Source: Perlabentimonas sp041656735 (GTDB taxonomy: Bacteria > Bacteroidota > Bacteroidia > Bacteroidales > Tenuifilaceae). Taken from it: 64,000 nt of DNA. This document shows positions 57,701 through 64,000 of the stretch, in pieces. Made by a program: the position numbers and the translations under genes. The number at the start of each line of letters is the position of its first letter. Position 1 is the first letter of the stretch. Location of the stretch: contig JBBACY010000001.1 of the NCBI GenBank assembly GCA_041656735.1, forward strand, positions 124,001 through 188,000, written 5' to 3'. The notes under the pieces were generated by a model. It saw nothing but the letters and a program-made list of their open reading frames with translations. It was not told the DNA's origin and did no database searches.

Positions 57701-59680
57701 GGTACCGATGGTTCAGCAGTTACCGCTGTAGCCAACGATGGTTACCACTTTGTACAGTGGAGCGACGGTGTAACCGCCAACCCACGTACCGAGACCAGCG
57801 TAACCGCAGATCTAAGCGTAACCGCAGAGTTTGCCATCAACACCTACACGTTAACCTACACTGCCGATGCAGCGCAAGGTTCAATAACCGGTGATGCAAC
57901 CCAAACCGTAAATCACGGTACCGATGGTTCAGCAGTAACCGCTGTAGCCAACGATGGTTACCACTTTGTGAAATGGAGCGATGGTGTAACTGCCAACCCA
58001 CGTACTGATGCGAATGTAACCGCTGATATAACTGTTGCGGCTGAGTTTGCACAAGATGCAGCCCCAGTAACCTTCACGCTAACCTACACAGCCGGAGCCA
58101 ACGGAACCCTAACGGGCGAAGTAATACAAACTGTAGAGGAAGGTGCCGACGGAACGGCTGTTACCGCTGTTGCTAACGCTGGTTACCATTTTGTTCAGTG
58201 GAGCGACGGTGTAACAATAGCCGAAAGAACCGATACTGAAGTAACAGCAGATATCACTGTAGCCGCTGAGTTTGCAAAAGATTCTGCCCCAGTAACCTAC
58301 ACCCTAACATATGCAGTCGGTGCAAACGGAACCCTAACGGGCGAAGCAATCCAAACTGTAGAGGAAGGTGCCGACGGAACGGCTGTTACCGCTGTTGCTA
58401 ACGCTGGTTACCATTTTGTTCAGTGGAGCGACGGCTTAACCGCCAATCCACGTACTGATGAGAACGTAACGGGAGATATTACTGTAGCCGCTGAGTTTGC
58501 AGAAGATGCAGTTTCAGTAACCTACACCCTAACCTACACAGCCGGTACAAACGGAACCCTAACGGGCGAAGCAATCCAAACTGTAGAGGAAGGTGCCGAC
58601 GGAACGGCTGTTGCCGCTGTTGCTAATGCAGGTTATCACTTCGTAAAATGGAGTGATGATAAAACCGCCAATCCACGTACTGATGCGAATGTAACAGCAG
58701 ATATCACTGTAGTAGCTGAGTTTGCAGAAGATGCAGGTTCAGTAACCTACACCCTAACCTACACAGCCGGTACAAACGGAACCCTAACGGGCGAAGTAAC
58801 ACAAACTGTAGAAGAAGGAGCCAACGGAACAGCAGTAACTGCAGTTCCTGCCGCTGGTTACCACTTTGTAAAATGGAGCGATGGCTTAACCGCCAATCCA
58901 CGTACCGATATAGGTGTTACAGGTGATGTAACTGTTGAGGCAGAATTTGCAGAAGATGCAGTTCCAGTAACCTACACCCTAACTTACACAGCCGGTGCAA
59001 ACGGAACCCTAACGGGCGAAGTAACCCAAACTGTAGAGGAAGGTGCCAACGGAACGGCTGTTACCGCAGTAGCTAACGCAGGTTATCACTTCGTAAAATG
59101 GAGCGATGGCGTTGAAACTGCTAAGCGTACCGAGACCAATGTAATGGCTAACTTGAGCGTTACCGCAGAGTTTGCAGAAGATGCAGTTCCAGAATACACG
59201 CTTACTTTCGAACTAGTGGGTGCCAACCAAACGCCAGTAGTTGGTGCTACAATTACTATTAACGAGCAAGATTTAACCTCAAATAACGAAGGGAAAGCGG
59301 AGATTAGCCTTGCTAATGGTAATTATACCTATACCATTTCTTTAGAAGGTTACGAAGCCGTGACTGATGAGGTAACCATTATCGGGGAAAACCAAACCGT
59401 TAAGGTAGATATGGTAAAGCTAGGATTAGAGGATAATATGCTTTCTGATGTGAAGGTTTATCCAAATCCATTTACGCACAGGCTTGTAATTGCAAATGCT
59501 AGTAACGTTAATCGCATTGTTGTAACCAACCTTATTGGCCAGCCTATGCAGGTTTCGACTCAGGTAAATGCGAACTCCGAGTGGGTAATTAGCACCACCT
59601 CGTTAAAATCGGGTATCTACATAGTAACACTTTACTCCACCGATGGGAAACGAGTAGTTAGAAAGGTTGTGAAAGAGTAG
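48785..59680 (+). CDS. Giant subtilisin-like surface protease/adhesin, type IX secreted (3631 residues)
   Basis: The protein has a signal peptide (1-20), a propeptide and an S8 protease domain (about 220-510) with D244 (GLWDGS), H268 (HGQHTSG) and S445 (GTSMACP). Beta domains follow: Fn3-like (about 724-804), CARDB-like, CUB (about 1101-1221), GEVED (about 1335-1484), LamG-like (about 1600-1795) and MBG/Ig-like (about 2012-2174). Two cleaved-adhesin domains of the kind in gingipains (about 2397-2559, 2639-2804) come with twelve InlB-type B repeats of about 74 residues. Nine of these repeats form an array at about 2806-3469. A carboxypeptidase-regulatory-like domain and a type IX sorting domain (about 3552-3631, YPNPF...VVRKVVKE) end it. 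It is probably a cell-surface protease that also binds polymers or cells. Confidence 0.92.
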   Translation: MKNFYFTLMLLVFALFSQSQEALNVGSGQLESANNVKEILSGQQQVPQSSEFDSNNYVVIKFKSLPTSQEKEELKKQGIVLHSYISNNMYYATISVNEQLALEERVSKTTISSIQAIDPLWKIAKDVYSQQIPEHAKVAEGIARVNVIVFKTAKFSAVEKNINEKGYRIQHKAAEFFTLTIELPLKDLLDLASQPWVQWIEYVAPPMELDNVQGRNMNRSNILGSNALGQRGLKGKGINVGLWDGSVEAHPDLGNRLNSMEFEYQSEHGQHTSGTILGAGILDPKAMGMAPEATLWAWNFNTQQNGLSAQQEMLMAARDNDVVVTSNSYGVSMNTTYCQTPSTYNSNDNQLDQLVNIFPQLTHVFSAGNDQEKCLATTGSRYATSTKRAKNPIFVGALDKLTGMAWFSSWGPMNDGRILPHITAFGDEVYSTVYNNSYDLMSGTSMACPATSGTITLLYQRYKQIYGDYPIASLAKGAILNTAEDKGNPGPDFQFGYGSLDGLRAVELIEKGNFVTGNIENSQELTHTITVPAGAKELKVMLVWSDYYGTSATKALINDLDITVSKGGTTYLPFILNPSNPSANAVQGVDRLNNQEQVVIKNPSSGEYTIKISGFSVPQGPQEYALVYEYYMPQLMVTHPNGGEKFSPGEQTYVRWTSVGYEGDYTLQLSTNNGQTYQTIASSIPNNQKDYIVTIPNTVTNKALVRVLQNGTMDVSDATFSIMPSTSNLNLVSVDCGGSGWQLTWDAISEAASYKVLKVNVDEGKYYEIGETANLTFDLPDLDKERNIYSVAAVSADGVVSERAYGVIANPSMPLDFATAGIPFEENLEKFPSNYVRVSGASGVDILYKQTLFSYTGAHNILLKGNTSTTAWNATGDLFVNNPNDVASAKICSIDATSITEGQLWIRLAAAMANTGADNARFRLLANGTPITNTLGEIEIAEIGAGKNIMYWNISDKVGTEFSLDFQAVLRDPKDSVQFGHFLIWQPKFDAAITKLNAPVPSKTLTSSETISVDIRNLSGDQLINIPVSYSINGGAPVQEVFAGPIEPLKTATYTFVNKADLSAVDVAFNIQATVSLPGDEREDNNTATVQTTRFGDYYLMPTTTTSNNLTATETPIIFTDNGGKVLNYSNGVNGVVVIAPETTGKKVKIKFTEFNLENNYDKLIIRSGNLSSSPIIATLTGSEIPTDVYSLDKYGNLRVEFISDAENNYSGWVAEVTEVDASAVITDNTFTLDILSHYDGNYSAPTNARITVKNNSTEAVTNVRVRYKINDGEWVNGVIPTIAANASQSFTFDQAFTIPELGTVFMLTAEVVEEDDLMTDNIISRSISSDKYCFSYSSASSWSGGGLFLITKVEKDGISNPTSTAAQGSAKPQYFRSTVLPLYKDVASETITIDVNAHRTGGKVGIWVDWNNDGDYANDGAPYSINTVEGQTSYSIEVPIPNGTDPGQYFVRVRATTHSSLNPCASEYSNNGEVEDYMIEVFETFPISKDVAVTASNLVSGRNLTATESVKVTIKNNASVAVSNFDIALCVDGGVEVVETVTDEIAPFSSIDYIFVATADLSAMGPHEVKIYTLLEGDQHAENDLLMVNIFNEKPAIDGFFALNFDGVNDVVDAGTLGGTNLQSFTYEAWINPASYGGYGGPIGFGRLFEGKAATIFLHGETNTNYPEHCLVISSIGGGTYHTQVNSINLNEWQHVAISFDNSSKALKVYINGIEIPVVTKTAAGTIANNSASKLYIGNSATTERPFVGIIDVARVWSVAKSKADVVSYMHKTAVGQANLIAEFLFDEGYYNSKVYSGSIVASILNADLTNSENSIWVEPTVGFSNFKIESQVIDLEKIGKNHFRTEVLNTADLSNLTATFATDMKGATVKVNGVQQTSGVTSVDFSNSTVLPVEYVVTATYFGKEVSNTYSLEVKQEPSKECELLSINIPLISFSASPVDMDNIVTVTSETAVSALVTNFTISNGAKAYINNTELVSGTAIDYTNPVVIEVIAANGRAIQYYNVSIRKEQIITWVPATLAKTYGDPVFNLEAISTLNQNVSYTSSNPDVISVALNKATVHGVGTVTIIATQPGSNTVVAAAPVEKVFAVSKKTLTITADDKSIEFSDAIPELTMSFNGFANGDDKSVIDELPTISTTAIQNSFAGTYPITLVGGSDVNYDFALVNGELTIIDVAAFDVNFSVTYNSSADQGVNININGVDLTTDAAGLATIKLKAGSYTYLATKVGREEYSGTVTVVDADQPVNIELVDPLPIYTITYTTDGNGSITGTATQSVKQGFDGTEVTATPKLGYNFDKWSDDALTATRNEVNVRSNISAKALFKLKTYTLTYSAGTNGTLTGEAVQVVEHGANGTAVKAIANAGYSFVQWSDGVKNNPRTDVNVMMDRSVTAEYTKVYTLPYTQTFDGTALPEDWMSVDNAATGQIWEFKAQAGGTSKASLAGSSPNAAIIDSDAYGSGGKQNADLISPSFDLTTYSTVNLKFNHYYRHFSTGSASIAYSINGGAWVEIQKWTASTANSVLFDQQIEAVVGQNNVRFKWNFIGSWGYYWLVDDIEITGASAAGQYSVTYKAGENGTLQGVADGIITQVVTAGETGPKVTAVPDAGYAFYQWSDGVTDNPRTDVVIAPIDVTAVFGKDCVPITSLPYLEDFNASTIVPDCWEVPGSTSGGFEWEFGTMEFFGSPFSLGTTGNNAYFNSGVTNFGTEESADLISPTFNFSGYANVYLSFKHFFYSYGSNASTVSYSINGGTTWVAIQSWSADTDDVEFFNQQIAAVAGQSNVKFKWNNTATWDFGWIIDDIEVKAVPSFMLTYSSNDWNFGYIDGLRYQSVDENGSAQEVTAVPYDGYRFVKWDDENASATRTDVNVTANATYTAIFEAITYTLTYTAGEGGTLLGEATQTVEHGTDGAVIEAVANAGYTFVQWSDGSTTNPRTDANVTADVTVAAEFAINTYTLSYTADVNGSITGDASQTVNHGTDGSAVTAVANDGYHFVQWSDGVTANPRTETSVTADLSVTAEFAINTYTLTYTADAAQGSITGDATQTVNHGTDGSAVTAVANDGYHFVKWSDGVTANPRTDANVTADITVAAEFAQDAAPVTFTLTYTAGANGTLTGEVIQTVEEGADGTAVTAVANAGYHFVQWSDGVTIAERTDTEVTADITVAAEFAKDSAPVTYTLTYAVGANGTLTGEAIQTVEEGADGTAVTAVANAGYHFVQWSDGLTANPRTDENVTGDITVAAEFAEDAVSVTYTLTYTAGTNGTLTGEAIQTVEEGADGTAVAAVANAGYHFVKWSDDKTANPRTDANVTADITVVAEFAEDAGSVTYTLTYTAGTNGTLTGEVTQTVEEGANGTAVTAVPAAGYHFVKWSDGLTANPRTDIGVTGDVTVEAEFAEDAVPVTYTLTYTAGANGTLTGEVTQTVEEGANGTAVTAVANAGYHFVKWSDGVETAKRTETNVMANLSVTAEFAEDAVPEYTLTFELVGANQTPVVGATITINEQDLTSNNEGKAEISLANGNYTYTISLEGYEAVTDEVTIIGENQTVKVDMVKLGLEDNMLSDVKVYPNPFTHRLVIANASNVNRIVVTNLIGQPMQVSTQVNANSEWVISTTSLKSGIYIVTLYSTDGKRVVRKVVKE
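57200..59190 (+). repeat. Intragenic array of nine B repeats, last five exactly 225 bp
   Basis: Within the giant gene nine B-repeat units lie head to tail. Starts of the last five (cctacaccct or equivalent) are at 58071, 58296, 58521, 58746 and 58971, exactly 225 bases apart. Neighbouring units share long identical stretches at the DNA level, whereas the earlier units differ more. This points to recent expansion or gene conversion. Confidence 0.9.
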
Positions 59681-59698
59681 AGATTTATAATTTTTTTC

Positions 59699-59732
59699 AA
59701 AAAAGGGTAGTCTTAGGGCTACCCTTTTTTTT
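59699..59732 (+). terminator. Rho-independent terminator of the giant protease gene
   Basis: AAAAAAGGGTAG and CTACCCTTTTTT pair around an eight-base loop and run into a T tract ending at 59732, 19 bases past the stop codon. The A tract also makes it usable on the other strand. Confidence 0.88.
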
Positions 59733-59870
59733 ATCTGTGATTATCCGTCGTATCTGTGTTATCTGTATTCAGATAGTTGTGGATTAGAACACTGATGACA
59801 CTGATTTTACTGATTTACACTATTTTTTTATCTGTTGCATCTGTGTTATTTGTGTTCAGTTGGCTGCCTC

Positions 59871-60662
59871 AACCTTTAATCTCAACCTCAACCCTAACCT
59901 TGCTGTTAGCTGTTGGCTTGTATTTAATATTTCGGTGCTCTGCACCTTGAATTTTGCATCAATATTTGGAGTCAACAAATATTTCGGTGCTCTGCACCTT
60001 AACCATTGGTTTTTAACCCGCAACTCGTAACCCTCTCAACCTCAACCTCAACCTCAACCTTTAACAGTAATCAGTAAGGTATCGCCTTCACAAACTCGTA
60101 ACTCTCAACTTCTCAACCTTAACCTCAACCTTAACCTCAATCTCAATCTCAACCCTAACCTTGCTGTTAGCTGTTAGCTTGTTTTTAATATTTCGGTGCT
60201 CTGCACCTTGAATTTTGCATCAATATTTGGAGTCAACAAATATTTCGGTGCTCTGCACCTTAACCATTGGTTTTTAGCCCATAACTCGCAACTCGTAACC
60301 CTCTCAACCTCAATCTCAACCTCAACCTTTAACAGTAATCAGTAAGGTATCGCCTTCACAAACTCGTAACTCTCAACTTCTCAACCTTAACCTTAACCTC
60401 AACCTCAACCTCAACCTCAACCCTAACCTTGCTGTTAGCTGTTGGCTTGTATTTAATATTTCGGTGCTCTGTACCTTGAATTTTGCATCAATATTTGGAG
60501 TCAACAAATATTTCTGTGCTCTGCACCTTAACCATTGGTTTTTAACCCGCAACTCGTAACCCTCTCAACCTCAACCTCAACCTCAACCTCAACCTTTAAC
60601 AGTAATCAGTAGGGTATCGCCTTCACAAACTCGCAACTCGCAACTTCTGAACCTCAACCTCA
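59871..60662. repeat. About three copies of a 261-268-bp tandem repeat with CCTCAA hexamers
   Basis: The landmark tgctgttagctgtt recurs at 59901, 60162 and 60430. Each unit has two copies of tatttcggtgctctgcacctt, a palindrome GGTGC-TCT-GCACC with a three-base loop, and blocks of (CCTCAA)n that vary in length between units. The block also contains tcagtaaggtatcgcc in each copy. No open frame of note crosses it. The flanking stretch 59733-59870 repeats atctgtgttatctgt-like words. It fills the gap between the giant gene and mlaE. Confidence 0.92.
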
Positions 60663-60747
60663 TTTGCTATTGGTGATTGATTTTTACTTAACATTTTGTT
60701 AAAAACAAAAATTGTCCGTCATCTAATCAGAAAACTTGATTAATTGC

Positions 60748-60755
60748 TACATTTG
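60748..60755 (+). promoter_or_regulatory. -7 element of mlaEF
   Basis: TACATTTG matches TAnnTTTG exactly, nine bases before the mlaE start codon. The leader would be extremely short. Confidence 0.45.
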
Positions 60756-60763
60756 TAAATATT

Positions 60764-61507
60764 ATGATACGTGTATTTCAAAACATAGGAGAGTATATTC
60801 TTTTTTTGGGTAAGGTTATGTCAAAACCCGAGAAAAGAAGAATTTTCTATCGTGACACCGTAAAGGAGATAGATAAGTTAGGCATTAATTCTATTGTTAT
60901 TGTAGCCATTATTTCGGCTTTTATGGGGGCTGTTATCACAATACAAACAGCATATAATACCGAGAACCCTATTTTACCCGACTATTTAATAGGCCTTGCA
61001 GCCCGCGATAGCATTCTGCTTGAGTTCTCGTCAACTATTGTGGCCCTTATTTTAGCAGGTAAAGTGGGGAGTCATATTGCTTCTGAAATAGGAACAATGA
61101 GAGTTACCGAACAAATTGATGCTCTCGAAATTATGGGTGTTAACTCGGCTAGCCAGCTGGTTTTGCCAAAAATTACGGCAGCAGTACTCTTTAACCCATT
61201 TCTTTGTATACTAAGTAATGCGGTTGGTATTTTAGGAGGCTTGGTAGTTGGTAGCTTAACGGGTGCCATTAGTTCGCAGCAGTATATTGAGGGGATACTC
61301 TTCGCCTTTACACCATACTATGTATTTTATGGAATAATAAAAACGGTGGTTTTTGCTTTTATCATAACCAGCATATCGTCGTTTCAAGGGTATTACGTTT
61401 CGGGCGGATCCCTCGAGGTTGGTCGTGCAAGTACTAGGGCTGTGGTTAATAGCAGCGTGGTAATCCTCCTGTTTAATCTTATTCTTACCCAACTTTTGCT
61501 ATCATGA
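60764..61507 (+). CDS. mlaE: MlaE-family phospholipid transport permease
   Basis: MlaE is the inner-membrane permease of the Mla system, which keeps phospholipids out of the outer leaflet of the outer membrane. The 247-residue product has about five to six helices and the family blocks RDSILLEFSSTIVALILAGKVGSHIASEIGTMRVTEQIDALEIMG, with the conserved GxxGxxIAxEIGTM and EQIDAL. It overlaps mlaF by four bases. The substrate-binding MlaD gene that often follows is not in the window. Confidence 0.93.
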   Translation: MIRVFQNIGEYILFLGKVMSKPEKRRIFYRDTVKEIDKLGINSIVIVAIISAFMGAVITIQTAYNTENPILPDYLIGLAARDSILLEFSSTIVALILAGKVGSHIASEIGTMRVTEQIDALEIMGVNSASQLVLPKITAAVLFNPFLCILSNAVGILGGLVVGSLTGAISSQQYIEGILFAFTPYYVFYGIIKTVVFAFIITSISSFQGYYVSGGSLEVGRASTRAVVNSSVVILLFNLILTQLLLS

Positions 61508-62265
61508 TAAGGGTTAACAATATAATAAAATCGTTTTCAGGTAGGCTTGTACTAAACAATATTACCGCTGAATTTGACGAAGGGAAAACGAACCTTATTA
61601 TCGGGCAGAGCGGGTCGGGTAAAACGGTGCTTATGAAATTGATGGTTGGCCTGCACGAAGTTGATAATGGGGAGATATTTTACGATGATATTCTATTTAA
61701 CAAGCTTAATTTTAAGGATAAAAAAGAGCTTCGTCAGCAGGTGGGAATGCTTTTTCAGGGCTCTGCATTATTCGATTCGTTAACTGTTGAAGAGAATGTT
61801 ATGTATCCCATAGAGATGTTTACCAACAAGAGCAAAGCCGAGATGCTTGAACGAGCAGATTTTTGCCTATGTAGAGTAAATATGGCAAATACCAACAAAC
61901 TTTATCCTTCGGAACTTAGCGGAGGTATGCAAAAACGCGTGGCTATTGCTCGTGCCATTGCTTTAAATCCGAAGTATCTATTTTGCGATGAGCCAAACTC
62001 AGGATTGGATCCTAAAACTTCAATTCTTATTGATAATCTAATTAAGGAAATTACAGAGGAGTATGGCATTACAACCATTGTAAATACGCACGATATGAAT
62101 TCGGTTATGGGCATTGGCGATAAAATAATATATATTTACAAAGGACAAAAGTGGTGGGAGGGTACAAACAAGGAAATTCTCCATTCCGATAATCAGGAGT
62201 TAAATGATTTTGTGTTTGCTTCGAAGTTGGCCAAACAAATTCGCTATGGAAAGCAGGAAGGGTAA
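61504..62265 (+). CDS. mlaF: MlaF-type ABC ATPase
   Basis: The 253-residue ATPase powers the MlaE permease. It has Walker A GQSGSGKT (34-41), the signature LSGGMQKR (138-145), Walker B YLFCDEP (158-164) and the H-loop THDM. The FQGSALFDSLTVEENVMYP segment is typical of the Mla/Ttg2A subgroup. It starts inside the mlaE stop (four-base overlap), so both are made together. trpS follows after 60 bases with its own promoter. Confidence 0.93.
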   Translation: MIRVNNIIKSFSGRLVLNNITAEFDEGKTNLIIGQSGSGKTVLMKLMVGLHEVDNGEIFYDDILFNKLNFKDKKELRQQVGMLFQGSALFDSLTVEENVMYPIEMFTNKSKAEMLERADFCLCRVNMANTNKLYPSELSGGMQKRVAIARAIALNPKYLFCDEPNSGLDPKTSILIDNLIKEITEEYGITTIVNTHDMNSVMGIGDKIIYIYKGQKWWEGTNKEILHSDNQELNDFVFASKLAKQIRYGKQEG

Positions 62266-62304
62266 ACACCGTAAAACCTGTTTTTTCTCAATTTAAATGT
62301 TTAC

Positions 62305-62312
62305 TATATTTG
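62305..62312 (+). promoter_or_regulatory. -7 element of trpS
   Basis: TATATTTG matches TAnnTTTG, 14 bases before the trpS start. A T tract (62281-62286) is about where the -33 element is expected. Confidence 0.5.
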
Positions 62313-62325
62313 CAAATTATTAATT

Positions 62326-63324
62326 ATGAATACTATGGATATTGTTGTAAGTGGAATTAGATCTACGGGGAAATTGCATCTTGGAAACTATTTTGGGGCC
62401 CTCAAAAATTTTGTGAGGATGCAGCACGAAAACCAATGCTATTTTTTTATTGCCGATTACCACTCGCTTACAACGCATCCTACCCCCGAAAATTTACATG
62501 GTTCGGTTAAACAGGTTTTTGCCGAGTACCTCGCCTGCGGCCTCGACCCCGAGGTGGCCACGCTTTATGTGCAAAGCGACGTTCCCGAAATTCCAGAGCT
62601 GTACCTTTTGCTTAATATGAATGCCTATTTGGGCGAGCTTGAGCGAAGCACTTCATTTAAGGATAAGATTAGGACTATGCCCAATAACGTAAATGCTGGC
62701 TTACTTACCTATCCCTCACTTATGGCGGCCGACATTATTATTCATAAGGCTCTAAAAGTGCCTGTGGGGAAGGATCAGGAACAGCATTTGGAGATGACCC
62801 GAACCTTTGCCGGCAGGTTTAACAGGCTTTATAATGTTGATTACTTTCCCGAACCTGTAGCGTATAATTTTGGCGAGCAGCTGGTTAAAATCCCTGGCCT
62901 CGACGGAAGCGGTAAGATGGGTAAATCGGAGGGTAACGCCATCTATTTATCCGACGATCCCAAAGATATTCGTAAAAAGGTGATGAAAGCTGTTACCGAT
63001 GGCGGACCAACGGTGCCAAATCAACCAAAGCCAGAACCAATACAAAACCTGTTTACGCTAATGAATGTGGTTTCATCGGCAGATACTGTTGCCTTTTTTA
63101 ACGACAAGTACAATAGCTGCGAAGTTAGATATGGTGATATGAAAAAACAGCTTGCTGAGGATATTATCGTTTTTACCGAGCCATTCCGTCAGCGAATAGA
63201 GGATATTTTAGCTAACACCGACTACCTTCGCAAGGTTGCAAAAACTGGAGCCGAAAAAGCTCGCGAAAGTGCATCTCGCACAATTAAAGAGGTTCGTCAA
63301 ATTATTGGGATTAAACAGTTTTAG
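62326..63324 (+). CDS. trpS: Tryptophanyl-tRNA synthetase
   Basis: TrpS charges tRNA-Trp. The 332-residue class I enzyme has the HIGH-type motif KLHLGNYFGA (17-25) and the KMSKS-type motif GKMGKSEGN (K197-S201), with PVGKDQEQHLEMTR in between. Length is normal. It has its own promoter and about 290 bases of non-coding sequence after it. No tryptophan operon genes are near. Confidence 0.97.
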   Translation: MNTMDIVVSGIRSTGKLHLGNYFGALKNFVRMQHENQCYFFIADYHSLTTHPTPENLHGSVKQVFAEYLACGLDPEVATLYVQSDVPEIPELYLLLNMNAYLGELERSTSFKDKIRTMPNNVNAGLLTYPSLMAADIIIHKALKVPVGKDQEQHLEMTRTFAGRFNRLYNVDYFPEPVAYNFGEQLVKIPGLDGSGKMGKSEGNAIYLSDDPKDIRKKVMKAVTDGGPTVPNQPKPEPIQNLFTLMNVVSSADTVAFFNDKYNSCEVRYGDMKKQLAEDIIVFTEPFRQRIEDILANTDYLRKVAKTGAEKARESASRTIKEVRQIIGIKQF

Positions 63325-63612
63325 TTTCTGACTCTTATTAACTTCGTTATTTACAGTTTTCGTGTAGATGTTCCTTGTCCTTTTATTTTTTTCTAGATAA
63401 ACTCCACTCTTTTGGGTTATATGCTACAATTTTTGAACAATATTATGGTGATATGCACCCCAGTTAAAATTGTTTATATCAAGCACTACATTTATAGAAA
63501 CACATACCAAAAATTTATACTTTTGTACTCATAAGAGTTTTCTCTTTACAATTATTTATAATTTTATACGTTATATACTCGTCAATAAAACCATTTCATA
63601 AATAGAACAACC
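63325..63612. other. 288-bp intergenic region before the last gene
   Basis: AT-rich with no open frame. It holds a TACTTTTG -7 match at 63518-63525, giving a leader of about 80 bases for the following gene. No terminator hairpin for trpS was recognised. Confidence 0.5.
63518..63525 (+). promoter_or_regulatory. -7 element of the coiled-coil membrane protein
   Basis: TACTTTTG fits TAnnTTTG, 88 bases upstream of the start at 63613. No -33 element is clear. Confidence 0.4.
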
Positions 63613-64000
63613 ATGGATTCAAATTCTGTTACACCCAAAAACACTGATTTATCAACCCAAAATCAGCCTCAGCGAGGCGGAAAAGCAGTTATGCTTTTAA
63701 CCGCATTAATTGTGGTTTTAGCCGTTATACTGGGGGTAGTTGGCTTTATGTATTTTTCTGATCATAAAAAATCGATTGAAATTCAAAACCAACTTAATAT
63801 AGAGAAGGATTCAATTACCGTGAACCTTCAAAAGATAATGTACGAGTATGATGAGTTAGAAACAGACAACGAGGTTGTTAAGGAGAAGTTGACCGAAGAG
63901 CAAGAACGTGCCGCTAAGCTATACGATGAGCTTAAGCAGGTTAAGCAGGTTAGCTACGCCAAAATTAAGGAGTACCAGCGCGAACTTGGTACCCTAAGGT
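63613..64000 (+). CDS. Membrane-anchored coiled-coil protein (partial, runs off the window)
   Basis: The first 129 codons begin MDSNSVTPKN, which fits a cytoplasmic N-terminus. A membrane helix follows (about 24-46, AVMLLTALIVVLAVILGVVG), then a long coiled coil rich in Glu and Lys with YEYDELETDNEVVKEKL and YAKIKEYQRELGTLR. It resembles a conserved Bacteroidota protein of unknown function with an anchored periplasmic coiled coil. The 3' end is missing, so length and domains beyond are unknown. The gene has no overlap with a neighbour and a likely promoter at 63518. Confidence 0.75.
   Translation, partial: MDSNSVTPKNTDLSTQNQPQRGGKAVMLLTALIVVLAVILGVVGFMYFSDHKKSIEIQNQLNIEKDSITVNLQKIMYEYDELETDNEVVKEKLTEEQERAAKLYDELKQVKQVSYAKIKEYQRELGTLR

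Noticed and set aside
51346..58901. Several antisense frames of 60-120 codons inside the giant protease gene
   Set aside because: They are shadows of a strongly coding, repetitive plus-strand gene.
1..64000. tRNA, rRNA or complete insertion sequences
   Set aside because: No T-loop-like motif with a matching acceptor stem, no rRNA block and no transposase frame was seen in the intergenic stretches; a covariance-model scan would settle it.

Overview
The window is a 64 kb piece of a low-GC (clearly AT-rich) chromosome from the phylum Bacteroidota, most likely the Bacteroidales/Marinilabiliales side. The evidence is two very large secreted proteins ending in type IX secretion sorting domains, a lysine-gingipain-like C25 protease, DUF4292 and EnvC genes beside a TPR lipoprotein, TPR-membrane-LuxR regulators, and several promoters of the TAnnTTTG type used by this phylum. 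No rRNA, tRNA, phage or complete insertion sequence was seen.

Layout. 1-1.1 kb is a non-coding cluster of mini-palindromes and a 134-bp tandem repeat. 1.2-2.9 kb carries dtd, a MazG-like gene and deoC. A MITE-like element follows, then rluF. From 4.0 to 8.9 kb two 88-bp direct repeats enclose a MscS-type channel, a 990-residue P-loop ATPase of unknown function and a small STAS-like protein. Next come a stretch with a B12-box (cobalamin riboswitch-like) signature and no gene behind it, a cysteine-rich lipoprotein paired with a MauE/thioredoxin fusion, peptidase E, and a TPR-membrane protein with a decayed PP2C-like domain. 14.7-17.3 kb holds atpDC and a secreted hydrolase. 17.3-24.4 kb holds a hybrid histidine kinase and a gingipain-like protease, both on the minus strand.

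24.5-39.8 kb is a long minus-strand series. Transcribed in order it reads patatin/beta-barrel protein, flippase, dut, TPR lipoprotein, DUF4292 lipoprotein, EnvC-like protein, RsbW-like kinase, ybeY and mnmG. After an intergenic gap with two perfect parS-like palindromes it continues with ade, a phosphate permease and uvrC. This joins envelope biogenesis to core RNA, DNA and nucleotide maintenance. The parS sites suggest the region lies in the origin-proximal part of the chromosome.

40.0-46.9 kb carries a cyclophilin lipoprotein, pheS, a Crp/Fnr regulator, ruvB, nadA and a TPR-LuxR regulator. 47.2-48.4 kb is a tandem pair of small secreted paralogues, the first broken by a GA-tract frameshift. 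48.8-59.7 kb is one gene for a 3631-residue subtilisin-like surface protease with adhesin modules and twelve InlB-type B repeats. A terminator and a non-coding tandem repeat rich in CCTCAA hexamers follow. The window ends with mlaE-mlaF, trpS and the start of a membrane-anchored coiled-coil protein.

The best candidates for something undescribed are the repeat-flanked ATPase-MscS-STAS module, the orphan B12-box RNA, the family of three-nucleotide-loop mini-palindromes at both ends of the window, and the scattered partner-switch parts (STAS-like protein, RsbW-like kinase, apparently dead PP2C).
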